A DNA stretch of 64,000 nt. Source: Tessaracoccus rhinocerotis (lineage in GTDB: Bacteria > Actinomycetota > Actinomycetes > Propionibacteriales > Propionibacteriaceae). Numbering within the stretch: the stretch's first letter is position 1; every line of letters begins with the position of its first letter. The stretch is from positions 248,001 to 312,000 of the forward strand of contig NZ_VKKG01000005.1 in assembly GCF_007197885.1 (NCBI RefSeq), given 5' to 3'. This document shows, in pieces, positions 47,601-55,553 of the stretch. Position numbers and translations under genes: made by a program. The notes beneath the pieces were generated by a model. The model was not told the DNA's origin. It did no database searches and saw only the letters and a list, made by a program, of their open reading frames with translations.

Positions 47601-48524
47601 GTGGACCGGGTCTCGAACGAGGCGTGGGTCCCGCTCAAGCACCTCTCGGAGGACCAGGCATCCTTCGAGGTGTGGGACTCGCTGCTGAGCGAGTATGCAG
47701 CCCTCGGGTTCGAGTACGGCTACTCCGTCGCCCGACCCGACGCGCTGGTGCTCTGGGAGGCCCAGTTCGGTGACTTCGTCAACGGCGCCCAGACCATCAT
47801 CGACGAGTTCATCTCGTCCGGGCAGGCCAAGTGGGGCCAGAAGTCCGGCGTGGTCCTGCTGCTCCCCCACGGCTACGAGGGCCAGGGCCCCGACCACAGC
47901 TCGGCCCGGATCGAGCGGTTCCTGCAGCTGTGCGCGGAGAACGCCCTGTCCGTGTGCCAGCCGTCGACTGCGGCCAGCTACTTCCACCTGCTGCGCCAGC
48001 ACGCCTACGTGAACTTCCACCGCCCGGTGGTCATCGCCACGCCGAAGTCGATGCTGCGCAGCAAGGCTGCCGCGTCGGCCCCGGACGAGTTCACCTCAGG
48101 CCAGTGGAACCCGGCCCTCGACGACCCGACGATCACCGATCCGTCCAAGGTCGAGAGGCTGCTGCTGTGCTCCGGCAAGATCCGCTGGGAGCTCGCCGCG
48201 TACCGCGAGAAGCACGGACTTGAGGGCAAGGTGGCGATCATCTCCCTCGAGCGCCTCTACCCGCTGCCTGGCGAGGAGGTCGCCAAGATCCTGAAGCGCT
48301 ACTCGCACGTGGAGGACATCCGCTTCGTCCAGGACGAACCTGCCAACCAGGGCGCGTGGCCGTTCCTTTCGGTGCACCTGCCGAACGCGGTCCGCACCGC
48401 TTCGGGCATCGAGCTCCACATGAAGCGAGTTGCCCGCGGGTGGGCCTCCGCCCCCTCGGTGGGTTCCCACAAGGTGCACCTGCAGCAGTCGGACGAGCTG
48501 CACGAGCGCGCTTTCGCGGAGTAA
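44673..48524 (+). CDS. kgd: Multifunctional 2-oxoglutarate decarboxylase/dehydrogenase (Kgd)
   Basis: A 1283-residue actinobacterial fusion enzyme of the TCA cycle. Residues 15-50 are the E1 N-terminal segment, 52-145 an Ala/Pro/Lys linker, about 165-410 an E2 succinyltransferase domain (YDHRVIQGA with His379), and the remainder the ThDP-dependent E1 (MPHRGRLNVLANI; GDASFAGQG with Asp704). There is no lipoyl domain; the lipoylated partner is supplied in trans. GAGGGG precedes GTG 44673. In related bacteria GarA/OdhI inhibits it through its FHA domain; that gene is not in the window. Confidence 0.95.
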   Translation: MAQPLAHMSSSDSKDAFGANSWLIDDMRDAYETDPQSVDEEWREFFSNGAAGASSVAEDEPEPEQPATKQASPAASPPAKAQTAAKPASGKPAAAKAAPAKSQAAKPAEKAERPAAQKAEAKPTPTKAEPAKSGKETPTDPGSGAGLSANAPNPSLRPEPTGAQPKLTTMRGAPMRTAKNMDASLSVPTATSVRNVPMKLVIDQRTLINNFLRTSKGGKVSFTHIIAYAMIKAIQAIPSMNDAYDVVDGKPTHIQNPSINIGIAIDLKKKDGTRQLLVPNVKGCESLNFAQFWAAYEALVTKTRNGELTVDDFARTTASITNPGGIGTSHSVPRLMTGQGMILGVGAIDYPAEFQGTSISRITEMGVSKVTTLTSTYDHRVIQGAQSGEFLKEMHELLLGKNGFYDEIFEALRIPYEPFRWSNDISAHRASQVTKHGRVLELIAAYRSFGHLVADTDPLEYRQRAAEDLRLETHGLSIWDLDREFAVGRFGTEDRGYLSLREILGILQDSYTRTVAVEYMHIPDPEQRSWFQKRMEVPRSPLTHDEHMHALDKLNEAEVFETFLQTKFVGQKRFSLEGGESMIVLLDEICQQAANDSVDEVCIGMPHRGRLNVLANIVGKKYAQIFREFDGSLDPRSGTGDVKYHLGSEGAFVASNGRTIKTSVAANPSHLEAVNPVLQGIARAKQDVLGSDDYPVLPLLLHGDASFAGQGVVFETLQMSQLRGYKTGGTIHVVVNNQVGFTTAPSESRSSLYCTDVAKSIGAPVLHINGDDPDSCIRAARIAFEYRQKFHKDVVIDLVCYRRRGHNEGDDPSFTQPKMYDLIEQKRSVRRLYTESLIGRGDISMADAEDVMNRFRSRLENVFREVREARNQDAPDDEYTRVPYYPTKPEQRLTEITPETLELISRVHTELPDGFTGHPKVLPQVQRRADQILNGPIDWATAEILAFGSLLLENRPVRLTGQDSRRGTFSQRFAAIVDRVSNEAWVPLKHLSEDQASFEVWDSLLSEYAALGFEYGYSVARPDALVLWEAQFGDFVNGAQTIIDEFISSGQAKWGQKSGVVLLLPHGYEGQGPDHSSARIERFLQLCAENALSVCQPSTAASYFHLLRQHAYVNFHRPVVIATPKSMLRSKAAASAPDEFTSGQWNPALDDPTITDPSKVERLLLCSGKIRWELAAYREKHGLEGKVAIISLERLYPLPGEEVAKILKRYSHVEDIRFVQDEPANQGAWPFLSVHLPNAVRTASGIELHMKRVARGWASAPSVGSHKVHLQQSDELHERAFAE

Positions 48525-48527
48525 CCG

Positions 48528-48703
48528 ATGTACTTCACCGATCGCGGCCTCGAGGAACTCGAGGACCGCAGGGGCGACGAGTCCATCACGTTCGGCTGGC
48601 TGTCCGAGCAGTTGCGCACGTTCGTGGACCTCAACCCCGAGTTCGAATCGACGATTGACCGGCTGGGCTCCTGGCTCGCCCGGCTGGATGACCCGGAGGA
48701 CTG

Positions 48704-48704
<1 letters not shown>
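48528..48704 (+). CDS. DUF6104-like small protein, 58 aa
   Basis: A short gene starting three bases after the kgd stop. The translation begins MYFTDRGLEELEDRR and is strongly acidic, with a helical centre (WLSEQLRTFVDLNPEFE) and a second helix (TIDRLGSWLARLDD). I recall it as the DUF6104 family that follows kgd in many actinobacteria. The stop shares a base with the galK start. A role as a Kgd-associated factor is inferred from position only. Confidence 0.75.
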
Positions 48705-49870
<1,166 letters not shown>

Positions 49871-49917
49871 GGCCGAGTTGCCCGTTCGGCGCGCCTGCGT
49901 CGACGCTGGTCAATATC

Positions 49918-49945
49918 GTGCGCTCGTCTCCGGAGCCGAGCGCAC
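49918..49945 (+). terminator. Hairpin downstream of galK
   Basis: GTGCGCTCG (49918-49926) and CGAGCGCAC (49937-49945) form a perfect nine-base stem with a ten-base loop, 47 bases after the galK stop. No T-tract follows, so it may be a Rho-associated 3' end. The rest of the 207-base gap holds one TTATCCACA at 49986-49994 and no gene I can support. Confidence 0.45.
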
Positions 49946-50077
49946 GCTCGTCTGCTCATCCACCCCTTGCCGACCCTCTGGCGAGTTATCCACAGGCTGA
50001 ACCTTGGCGGCTGGGTTGTGATCCCGCGGACTGGCAGGATTCGGTGCGTCGGTTTCCCCGGATCAGTGGAGCAGTAC

Positions 50078-50689
50078 ATGAAACGCAGCGCAGCGATCAC
50101 CACACTCATGGTGACTCTAGGTCTCCTGTCCGCATGCACACCCGAGGCTGATCCGACCCCCAGCCCGACGCCGAGCGCCACGTCCGCCGCAACCACACCC
50201 ACGCCCAGCGAAACCCCCACCAGCGCGTCTCCCGAGCCGTCACCCTCCCCAAGCCCGTCCGAGACCCTCGACGCCGACCAGCGGGCTGCCCGTGACGTCG
50301 TGAACGAGTTCTTCCGTCTTTCAAACGAGTTGGCTCAGAACCCAGACCTGTCACTCCAACCCTTAGCTGACATCACTGTCGGGAGCACCCAGGACACTTA
50401 CCTTGGAGAGTTGATTGAGTACCGAGAGATGAACGCGGTTCAAGTGGGAAAAGTCGATTGGAGTATTCTGACAGTCGGGGAAGTGCTCGAAAGCGAAGGG
50501 CAGAAAACCGTTGAGGTGCGGGTCTGCAGCGACTCAACTCAATCTGACGTCATCGACCAAGATACTGGGCAGTCGATTCTCTCCCCTGACCGGGTACCGG
50601 TGATTTCATGGGCCATCAACGCCGTTTCTCCGGCGGGGAGCTGGATCGTCGGAGACCTTACCAACTTCGTGGACGGTTGCAGAGTATGA
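50078..50689 (+). CDS. Putative lipoprotein with Ser/Thr/Pro linker
   Basis: A 203-residue protein. The lipoprotein signal is MKRSAAITTLMVTLGLLSAC (lipobox LSAC, Cys20), followed by about 50 residues of Thr/Ser/Pro repeats and a soluble domain of about 125 residues starting LDADQRAARDVVNEFF, which could be an NTF2-like fold. I do not recognise the family. ATG 50078 is chosen for the signal peptide. GC falls to about 48 percent in 50401-50460, unlike neighbours. Its stop overlaps the next start (ATGA), and the two proteins are probably made together. Confidence 0.75.
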   Translation: MKRSAAITTLMVTLGLLSACTPEADPTPSPTPSATSAATTPTPSETPTSASPEPSPSPSPSETLDADQRAARDVVNEFFRLSNELAQNPDLSLQPLADITVGSTQDTYLGELIEYREMNAVQVGKVDWSILTVGEVLESEGQKTVEVRVCSDSTQSDVIDQDTGQSILSPDRVPVISWAINAVSPAGSWIVGDLTNFVDGCRV

Positions 50690-51603
50690 TTCGCCGAATT
50701 CACATACTGACAGTCACCGCTGCTTGGCTCCTCTCCCTTATTGTTGGCTCGGTGCCAGCATTCGGAGACACCGGCGCCGAGTGCGCAAAATATAACAGGC
50801 ACGGAAAGTGCGTTCTCGAAGTTGTCAATCCTGGAGAAGAGCCGGGCGAAGGATCCGGCCACCCCGTAGACGCCGGATCCTCGACTGTCACATGCACTTA
50901 TGCCATGGAGGTCATACCTTGCAGTGGTAAATTCGGATGGTGGCACGCGGACAAGAACTGCTACGTGCGCGTAGCGGACCCTCAACCGCCTCATACCGAC
51001 ACGATGTGGCACAACAGAACTAATGGACTTATCGCTGAGTGCATCGCGCCGTCCGGAATCGTGCGCTTCGAATTCTGGCTCGAGAACGCGGATCCAGTCC
51101 CACCTCCGGATCCAGAAGTCTTGGCGCAGCGGGCGGTCTCACAGATGAACATGACCGCAATCGACATCGGCTCGTACCCGCACACTACTAAGCAGTCACC
51201 CGAATCCATCGGGATCATCGGCTGGAACGTGTGGATGTGGGTATCCGACGCATCTGCTGAGACATTCGGACCGATCACGAGATCAGCATCGGCCGGCGGA
51301 TACACCGTCACCGCGACGGCGCAGGTCACGGAGGTCGTCTGGGACATGGGCAACGGGGACACCGTCACGTGCGGCAAGGGTACGAAGTACACGGGGATGG
51401 GGACCACCGACATCAAGTCCCCCACCTGTGGGTACCGCTACACCGACGACGGCGACTACCAGATCAGCGCCACCACCCACTGGGAGGTCAACTGGAGCGG
51501 AATCGGGGAGTCCGGCACCATCGAGATGGAGCTAACCACTCCCCCGGAGCAACTCACCGTGGCCGAGATCCAGGTGTTGAACGTTCCAGTGGAGCAGGAC
51601 TGA
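50686..51603 (+). CDS. Secreted protein of unknown family, Cys-containing
   Basis: A 305-residue protein. An N-terminal signal peptide (MIRRIHILTVTAAWLLSLIV, cleavage after VPAFG or nearby) precedes a Cys-containing extracytoplasmic region: ECAKY, KCVLE, CTYAMEVIPC and NCYVRV. The C-terminal third has a beta-rich pattern (VVWDMGNGDTVTCG, YRYTDDGDYQISATTHWEV) reminiscent of a PKD-like domain. The first two thirds have lower GC than the flanks; the last third is normal. It is overlapped with the lipoprotein gene and one base before a TadG-like gene, suggesting a shared envelope structure. Confidence 0.78.
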   Translation: MIRRIHILTVTAAWLLSLIVGSVPAFGDTGAECAKYNRHGKCVLEVVNPGEEPGEGSGHPVDAGSSTVTCTYAMEVIPCSGKFGWWHADKNCYVRVADPQPPHTDTMWHNRTNGLIAECIAPSGIVRFEFWLENADPVPPPDPEVLAQRAVSQMNMTAIDIGSYPHTTKQSPESIGIIGWNVWMWVSDASAETFGPITRSASAGGYTVTATAQVTEVVWDMGNGDTVTCGKGTKYTGMGTTDIKSPTCGYRYTDDGDYQISATTHWEVNWSGIGESGTIEMELTTPPEQLTVAEIQVLNVPVEQD

Positions 51604-51604
51604 C

Positions 51605-52018
51605 ATGGGGACCCGGCGATGCACCGAGCGCGGCTCCATCGCGGTGTGGGCCGCGATGGTGATCCCCGCATTCGTGATCATCGTCGGGTTGGGTGTCGAC
51701 TTCGCGGGCCATGCTGCGGCGGAGCAGTCCGCCCGGGCTGTGGCGGCCGAGGCGGCCCGCGCCGGAGGGCAGTACCTGCATGCGGGCCCGGGATCTCGCC
51801 CGGAGCCGAACACGTCCAACGCCAGGCAGGCCGCCACAGCCTACGTCGAGGCGTCAGACCTGACGGGCACGGTGTCGCTGGATGCGGGAGTCATCACAGT
51901 TCGAGTCACGGGTCGCTACGAGACGCTGTTCCTGGGCATCATGGGCGTCAACGAACTGCCGATCCACGGTCGCGGCGCAGCGAGCGTGCACACCGTCGTC
52001 GACGGTGCCGAGCGTTGA
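51605..52018 (+). CDS. TadG/TadE-like pseudopilin or membrane-anchored pilus-assembly protein
   Basis: A 137-residue protein. The N-terminus RGSIAVWAAMVIPAFVIIVGLGVDFAG has the GS(I/V)-A..-P hydrophobic segment of TadE/TadG proteins over residues 9-35, and a soluble domain follows. No Tad secretion ATPase or prepilin peptidase is in the window, so it could be an orphan anchor. It starts one base after the secreted-protein stop and ends directly against the convergent gene at 52019. Confidence 0.75.
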   Translation: MGTRRCTERGSIAVWAAMVIPAFVIIVGLGVDFAGHAAAEQSARAVAAEAARAGGQYLHAGPGSRPEPNTSNARQAATAYVEASDLTGTVSLDAGVITVRVTGRYETLFLGIMGVNELPIHGRGAASVHTVVDGAER

Positions 52019-52408
52019 CTAGCTGCCCTTCGTCTCGAGCGCCTCCCGGGTGCTGGGCAGCACCGCCGCCACGACGGTGGCCAGCAGCACCACGAGGGCG
52101 GCGCCCGCACCAACCTTCTGGGGCGTGTCCCCTCCGGTCAGCAGGTTCACGGCGATGGCGATGTGCAGCAGCGCAGGTGCCACAATGAGACCTCGCGCCA
52201 GCGAGTTCCGCTTCCACCCGAGCCACGCCCCGAGGCAGACGAACGCCCCGTAGACGATCAGGAACAGGCCGATCCCCCAGCTGAACACGGCATGGTCCGA
52301 CGCGACGGAGGCGATCCCGAATCCGATGACCACGAGGCCCACGAGGCCCGCCCCGACAAGGGCGGTCCACAACGACACGAGATGAGACGGCCCGGATTCT
52401 GTTTGCAT
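52019..52408 (-). CDS. Four-helix integral membrane protein, unknown function
   Basis: A 129-residue protein with four predicted transmembrane segments (ALVGAGLVGLVVIGFGIASV, WGIGLFLIVYGAFVCLGAWL, LIVAPALLHIAIAVNLL and ALVVLLATVVAAVL). No recognised domain. ATG 52408 is chosen because CAGAGT lies six bases upstream and longer in-frame versions run through the divergent whiB1 leader. Its stop abuts the TadG-like stop with no gap. Confidence 0.75.
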   Translation of the reverse strand: MQTESGPSHLVSLWTALVGAGLVGLVVIGFGIASVASDHAVFSWGIGLFLIVYGAFVCLGAWLGWKRNSLARGLIVAPALLHIAIAVNLLTGGDTPQKVGAGAALVVLLATVVAAVLPSTREALETKGS

Positions 52409-52414
52409 GCTGGT

Positions 52415-52420
52415 ACTCTG
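52415..52420 (-). promoter_or_regulatory. -10 element CAGAGT of the 52019-52408 gene
   Basis: On the minus strand CAGAGT ends six bases before ATG 52408, identical in sequence and spacing to two other genes in the window. The rest of the 175-base gap is the whiB1 leader, where I found no convincing promoter pair. Confidence 0.42.
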
Positions 52421-52583
52421 CCGAAGGCGAGTTCCCGAGGCAACCGGGACGCGCGCCCGCACGAATTGCGCAACGTCCCCACTTTGGGTCGGATACTTGT
52501 TTATCTTGGTTCCCGGGGGTAAGTTCTGTTCGCTCACACCCGCCCGTTGGCGGACCCACCTCTGTAGAAGGAGTGCCACACAG

Positions 52584-52835
52584 ATGGATTGGCGCCACAA
52601 GGCTGCCTGCCTTACGGAAGATCCCGAACTCTTCTTCCCCGTAGGCAACACAGGCCCCGCACTCCAGCAGATCGAGGATGCGAAAAAGATCTGCCAGCGC
52701 TGCGAGGTGCGAGAGCAGTGCTTGGCCTGGGCACTCGAGGCTGGCCAGGACCACGGCGTGTGGGGTGGCCTGAGCGAGGACGAGCGCCGCGCCATCAAGC
52801 GTCGCGCCGCCCGCTCCCGCCTCCGCAACAGCTGA
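52584..52835 (+). CDS. whiB1: WhiB1-type iron-sulfur transcription factor
   Basis: An 83-residue WhiB protein binding a [4Fe-4S] cluster through Cys9, Cys37, Cys40 and Cys46, the same numbers as in M. tuberculosis WhiB1. The turn GVWGG and basic tail (RRAIKRRAARSR) bind DNA and region 4 of the primary sigma factor. Nitric oxide sensing is established for this subfamily. AAGGAG lies ten bases before ATG 52584. It converges on pdtaS with eight bases between the stops, matching the M. tuberculosis arrangement. Confidence 0.95.
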   Translation: MDWRHKAACLTEDPELFFPVGNTGPALQQIEDAKKICQRCEVREQCLAWALEAGQDHGVWGGLSEDERRAIKRRAARSRLRNS

Positions 52836-52843
52836 GCCCTCCG

Positions 52844-54274
52844 TCAGAACGTGAGCTTGATCCGGGCCATCGCGCCCGGGCCATCCTCGCGGTTCCGGAG
52901 CTCGAGGGTCCCACCGTGGTCCTTCATGAGTGTTGAGATGATCGCCAGTCCCAGACTGGTCTGCTGACCCAGCTCGAAGTCCTCCGGCAGGCCCGCGCCG
53001 TCGTCGAGGACGTCAACCGTCAGGTTCGGCCCGACGCGCTGCGGACGCACCTCGACCTTCCCCGACCCACTTCCCAGACCGTGCTCGACCGCGTTCTGCA
53101 CCAGCTCGGTAATGATCATCGCCAGGGAGGTCGCGGCCTCCGAGGGCACGACCCCGAAACTGGCCACGCGTCGGGCGTCGACCGTTCCCGACGCCGCCGC
53201 GAGGTCTCCCGCCATCCGCAGGATCCTGTCGCAGATCTGGTCGAAGGCGACGTCGTCGTCGAAGCTGTGGCTCAGCGTGTCGTGCACGAGCGCAATCGAG
53301 GACACCCGCCGGTTAGCATCCCGCAGCGCCTCCTTGCCCTCCGGCGAGGTCAGCCGTCGGGACTGCATCCGCAGGAGCGCGGCGACGGTCTGGAGGTTGT
53401 TCTTCACCCTGTGGTGGATCTCCCTGATCGTCGCGTCCTTGGTCACCAGCATCCGGTCCCGCCGGCGCAGGTCCGTGGTGTCGCGGCAGAGCACCAGCAT
53501 CCCTTCGGTCTCACCCTTGACCACCAGGGGCAGCAGCACGAACCGCATCGAAGCCCGCGGCCGCTCGATGTCGAACACCACGCTCCGCTGGGCCTGGAGG
53601 TCGGCCATCAGCGTCTGCCCGACCGACTCGACCCCCTCCCACATGGACGCCACCAGGTCGCTGAAGTTCTCGCCCTCGATGTCGTGCTCCACACCCATCC
53701 GGCGGAAGGCGGTGACGGCGTTCGGCGACGAGTAGGTGATGGAACCGTTGGGCTGGACCCGCACCACACCGTCCCCGGCCTTCGGCTCGAGCGCCTTGTC
53801 GCTGGGCGGTGCCAGCGGGAAGTTGCCCTCGAGGACCATCTTCGTCAGCACCTCCGCGGCCTCGAGGTAGTTCTCCTCGAGGGCACCCACGGCCCGCACC
53901 CCCATCTGGTTCGTGTGGCGCTCCATGACCGCGATGCAGCGGTCACCGCGTATCACCGGCACTGCGAGCACGTCGACGGGGATGCCCGCGCTCAACTCGT
54001 TGTCGCTGGTCTCCGACATCTCACGCGTCAGGTAGGCCACCAGAACCGGGTTGTCCGGCTCGAACTCGAGCACCTCGCCCGTGACGTCATCCTCGAGCGC
54101 CGTGGGGCCCGTGACGGGACGGATCTGCGCGACGCAGGTGAAGGAGTCGAACTCCTCGTCGGGGAGCCACAGGAGCAGGTCCGAGAAACTGAGGTCGGAC
54201 AGCAGGTGCCACTGTCCGACGAAGGCGTCGAGCCACTCGGTGTCCGACAACGCGTGAATGTCTCCATTGGCCAT
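52844..54274 (-). CDS. pdtaS: Sensor histidine kinase PdtaS
   Basis: A 476-residue cytosolic kinase without membrane segments. A GAF-like domain (about 20-150) and PAS-like domain (about 165-270) precede a HisKA_2 domain with phospho-acceptor His near 287 (REIHHRVKNNLQT) and an HATPase domain (ITELVQNAVEHG, DDGAGLP). PdtaS phosphorylates the antiterminator response regulator PdtaR, whose gene is not here. ATG 54274 has CAGAGT six bases upstream. Its place beside whiB1 is conserved in mycobacteria. Confidence 0.92.
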   Translation of the reverse strand: MANGDIHALSDTEWLDAFVGQWHLLSDLSFSDLLLWLPDEEFDSFTCVAQIRPVTGPTALEDDVTGEVLEFEPDNPVLVAYLTREMSETSDNELSAGIPVDVLAVPVIRGDRCIAVMERHTNQMGVRAVGALEENYLEAAEVLTKMVLEGNFPLAPPSDKALEPKAGDGVVRVQPNGSITYSSPNAVTAFRRMGVEHDIEGENFSDLVASMWEGVESVGQTLMADLQAQRSVVFDIERPRASMRFVLLPLVVKGETEGMLVLCRDTTDLRRRDRMLVTKDATIREIHHRVKNNLQTVAALLRMQSRRLTSPEGKEALRDANRRVSSIALVHDTLSHSFDDDVAFDQICDRILRMAGDLAAASGTVDARRVASFGVVPSEAATSLAMIITELVQNAVEHGLGSGSGKVEVRPQRVGPNLTVDVLDDGAGLPEDFELGQQTSLGLAIISTLMKDHGGTLELRNREDGPGAMARIKLTF

Positions 54275-54280
54275 GGCGCA

Positions 54281-54286
54281 ACTCTG
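54281..54286 (-). promoter_or_regulatory. -10 element CAGAGT of pdtaS
   Basis: On the minus strand CAGAGT ends six bases before ATG 54274, indicating a leaderless message. Confidence 0.45.
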
Positions 54287-54350
54287 CCAGAAGCGCACCC
54301 ACCGGCGCCCACCCGGCCCCTCCTGTTTCAGTTTGGCGGCTCACCTCTGG

Positions 54351-54356
54351 CAGAAT
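54351..54356 (+). promoter_or_regulatory. -10 element upstream of the bL37 gene
   Basis: CAGAAT lies 34 bases before ATG 54390 and would give a short leader containing TAGGAGG. The -35 is not clear. Confidence 0.38.
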
Positions 54357-54389
54357 GGACCAGCACTCACCAGAACTTAGGAGGCAGCC

Positions 54390-54464
54390 ATGGGCAAGCG
54401 AGGCCGTAAGCGTCGCGATCGACGCAAGAACAAGGCAAACCACGGCAAGCGTCCCAACGCCTGA
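54390..54464 (+). CDS. 50S ribosomal protein bL37, 24 aa
   Basis: A tiny gene with a strong ribosome-binding site (TAGGAGG, six bases before ATG). The 24-residue product begins MGKRGRKRRDRRKNK and ends NHGKRPNA, twelve of its residues being Lys or Arg. This is the pattern I know for bL37, an actinobacterial large-subunit protein found in mycobacterial ribosome structures. It is isolated between pdtaS (divergent) and rsrA (convergent) and ends 12 bases before a strong terminator. Confidence 0.88.
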   Translation: MGKRGRKRRDRRKNKANHGKRPNA

Positions 54465-54476
54465 CCGAACAATGCC

Positions 54477-54503
54477 AAAGCCCCCGCATCTCGCGGGGGC
54501 TTT
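54477..54503. terminator. Bidirectional intrinsic terminator between bL37 and rsrA
   Basis: AAAGCCCCCGC (54477-54487) and GCGGGGGCTTT (54493-54503) form a perfect 11-base stem with a five-base loop. T's follow on the plus strand and the AAA arm gives T's on the minus strand, so it can end both converging transcripts. Confidence 0.85.
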
Positions 54504-54521
54504 CTTGGTTCCGGGGCTGGA

Positions 54522-54794
54522 TCAGGCCCGACGACGAACGCTGAGTCGGGTGATCCGCGAAGTCAGGGTGACGGGTGCCGCGGCGGGCACCTGGCTGCGC
54601 TGGATCATCTCGGTGATCGTCGACTCGATCTCGAAGTTCTCCATACATCGCTCACAGGCGTGCAGGTGGTGGCGGATCATGTCCGCGTCGGCCTCGAGGA
54701 GCTCGTTGTGGAGGAACGCGTGGACGGACTCGAGCGCCCGGACGCACTCGTCGAGCTCGTCGTGGTCGTGGCTCGACATGGCGGGGTCGGACAT
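54522..54794 (-). CDS. rsrA: Zinc-binding anti-sigma factor RsrA
   Basis: A 90-residue redox-sensitive anti-sigma factor. The ZAS motif is His43-x3-Cys47-x2-Cys50 (HLHACERC), and the additional Cys17 corresponds to the N-terminal zinc or disulfide partner of Streptomyces RsrA. Under thiol oxidation a disulfide releases SigR. ATG 54794 shares one base with the sigR stop. A later ATG five codons in is possible. Confidence 0.92.
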   Translation of the reverse strand: MSDPAMSSHDHDELDECVRALESVHAFLHNELLEADADMIRHHLHACERCMENFEIESTITEMIQRSQVPAAAPVTLTSRITRLSVRRRA

Positions 54795-55423
54795 CACCGC
54801 CCTCCTTCCCGGGCGCGGGCGATGCCGCGCTCCGCGGCGTAGTCGGCCAGCAGCTTGCGCAACTGCGCGCGTCCCCGGTTCAGGCGACTCATCACGGTTC
54901 CGATCGGCGTGCCCATGATCTCTGCGATCTCCTTGTACGAGAAGCCCTCGACGTCGGACAGGTACACGGCGAGCCGGAAGTTCTCCGGCAACTGCTCCAT
55001 GGCTTCCTTGACCGTCTGGTCGGGGGTCTGGTCCAGTGCATCCATCTCGGCCGAGCGCAGCCCGGTCGAGTCGTGCGACGCCGCGCGCGCGATCTGCCAG
55101 TCGTCGACGTCGGCGTCGCCGCTGGTCTGGGGCGAGCGCTTCGCCTTGCGGTACTGGTTGATGTAGGTGTTGGTGAGGATCCGGTACAGCCACGCCTTGA
55201 GGTTGGTGCCCGGGGTGAAGGTCTTGTACGCCTGAAACGCCTTGGCGTAGGTCTCCTGAACCACGTCCTCGGCGTCCGCCGGGTTCCTGGTCATCCGCAG
55301 CGCAGCGGAGTAGAGCCGGTCGATGTGGCTGAGCGCCTCGGTTTCGAACGCGGCGATCTGGTCGACGTCCGACGCCGCTGCGTCAGCCGTCGAGACCTTC
55401 TCGTCGGTTGCCTCGATGTTCAT
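54794..55423 (-). CDS. sigR: ECF sigma factor SigR/SigH (short form)
   Basis: A 209-residue group IV sigma factor for thiol-oxidative stress. Region 2 ([28 protein letters not shown], split here by domain 28-60) and region 4 ([23 protein letters not shown]) are complete. ATG 55423 gives the usual length; an in-frame ATG at 55492 would add 23 residues. Each start has its own promoter-like element. The gene is coupled to rsrA. From memory the whiB1-pdtaS-rsrA-sigR order is conserved in mycobacteria. Confidence 0.92.
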   Translation of the reverse strand: MNIEATDEKVSTADAAASDVDQIAAFETEALSHIDRLYSAALRMTRNPADAEDVVQETYAKAFQAYKTFTPGTNLKAWLYRILTNTYINQYRKAKRSPQTSGDADVDDWQIARAASHDSTGLRSAEMDALDQTPDQTVKEAMEQLPENFRLAVYLSDVEGFSYKEIAEIMGTPIGTVMSRLNRGRAQLRKLLADYAAERGIARAREGGR

Positions 55424-55431
55424 CAGGTAGG

Positions 55432-55437
55432 ACGATA
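55432..55437 (-). promoter_or_regulatory. Candidate sigR promoter for the short form
   Basis: On the minus strand TATCGT ends eight bases before ATG 55423, fitting housekeeping transcription that gives a nearly leaderless short message. Confidence 0.4.
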
Positions 55438-55500
55438 CCTCCGACCACCCGAACGAGCCCAACCGACGCGGGGGCGCGACTGTCGTGACCATGACCAGTC

Positions 55501-55527
55501 AACGCCCCCACCCCGTCCGGTATTCCC
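55501..55527 (-). promoter_or_regulatory. SigR-dependent autoregulatory promoter
   Basis: On the minus strand GGGAAT (55522-55527), an 18-base spacer and GTT (55501-55503) match the known SigR consensus GGGAAT-N18-GTT exactly. The in-frame ATG at 55492 follows the GTT by eight bases. Confidence 0.75.
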
Positions 55528-55553
55528 GTCCCGGTCAGGAATCCGGGCTTGCC

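Noticed and set aside
44898-48020. A 1040-codon open frame on the minus strand opposite kgd
   Set aside because: It is a GC-skew shadow of kgd: low-complexity Val/Leu/Gly/Asp composition, no domains, and the plus-strand gene has clear catalytic motifs.
49986-49994. DnaA-box-like TTATCCACA, and TTGTCCACA at 17822-17830
   Set aside because: Single isolated matches without clusters, AT-rich unwinding element or dnaA/dnaN nearby; chance occurrence is plausible.
49967-50077. N-terminal extension of the lipoprotein gene from ATG 49967
   Set aside because: It would bury the lipoprotein signal peptide 37 residues inside the protein.
52409-52583. Promoter pair for whiB1 such as GATACT with TTGCGC
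   Set aside because: Spacing of 20 bases and weak matches; not convincing enough to annotate.
54794-55193. Upstream in-frame extension of rsrA to 55193
   Set aside because: The extension runs through sigR in another frame and lacks family sequence; the ZAS protein starts at 54794.
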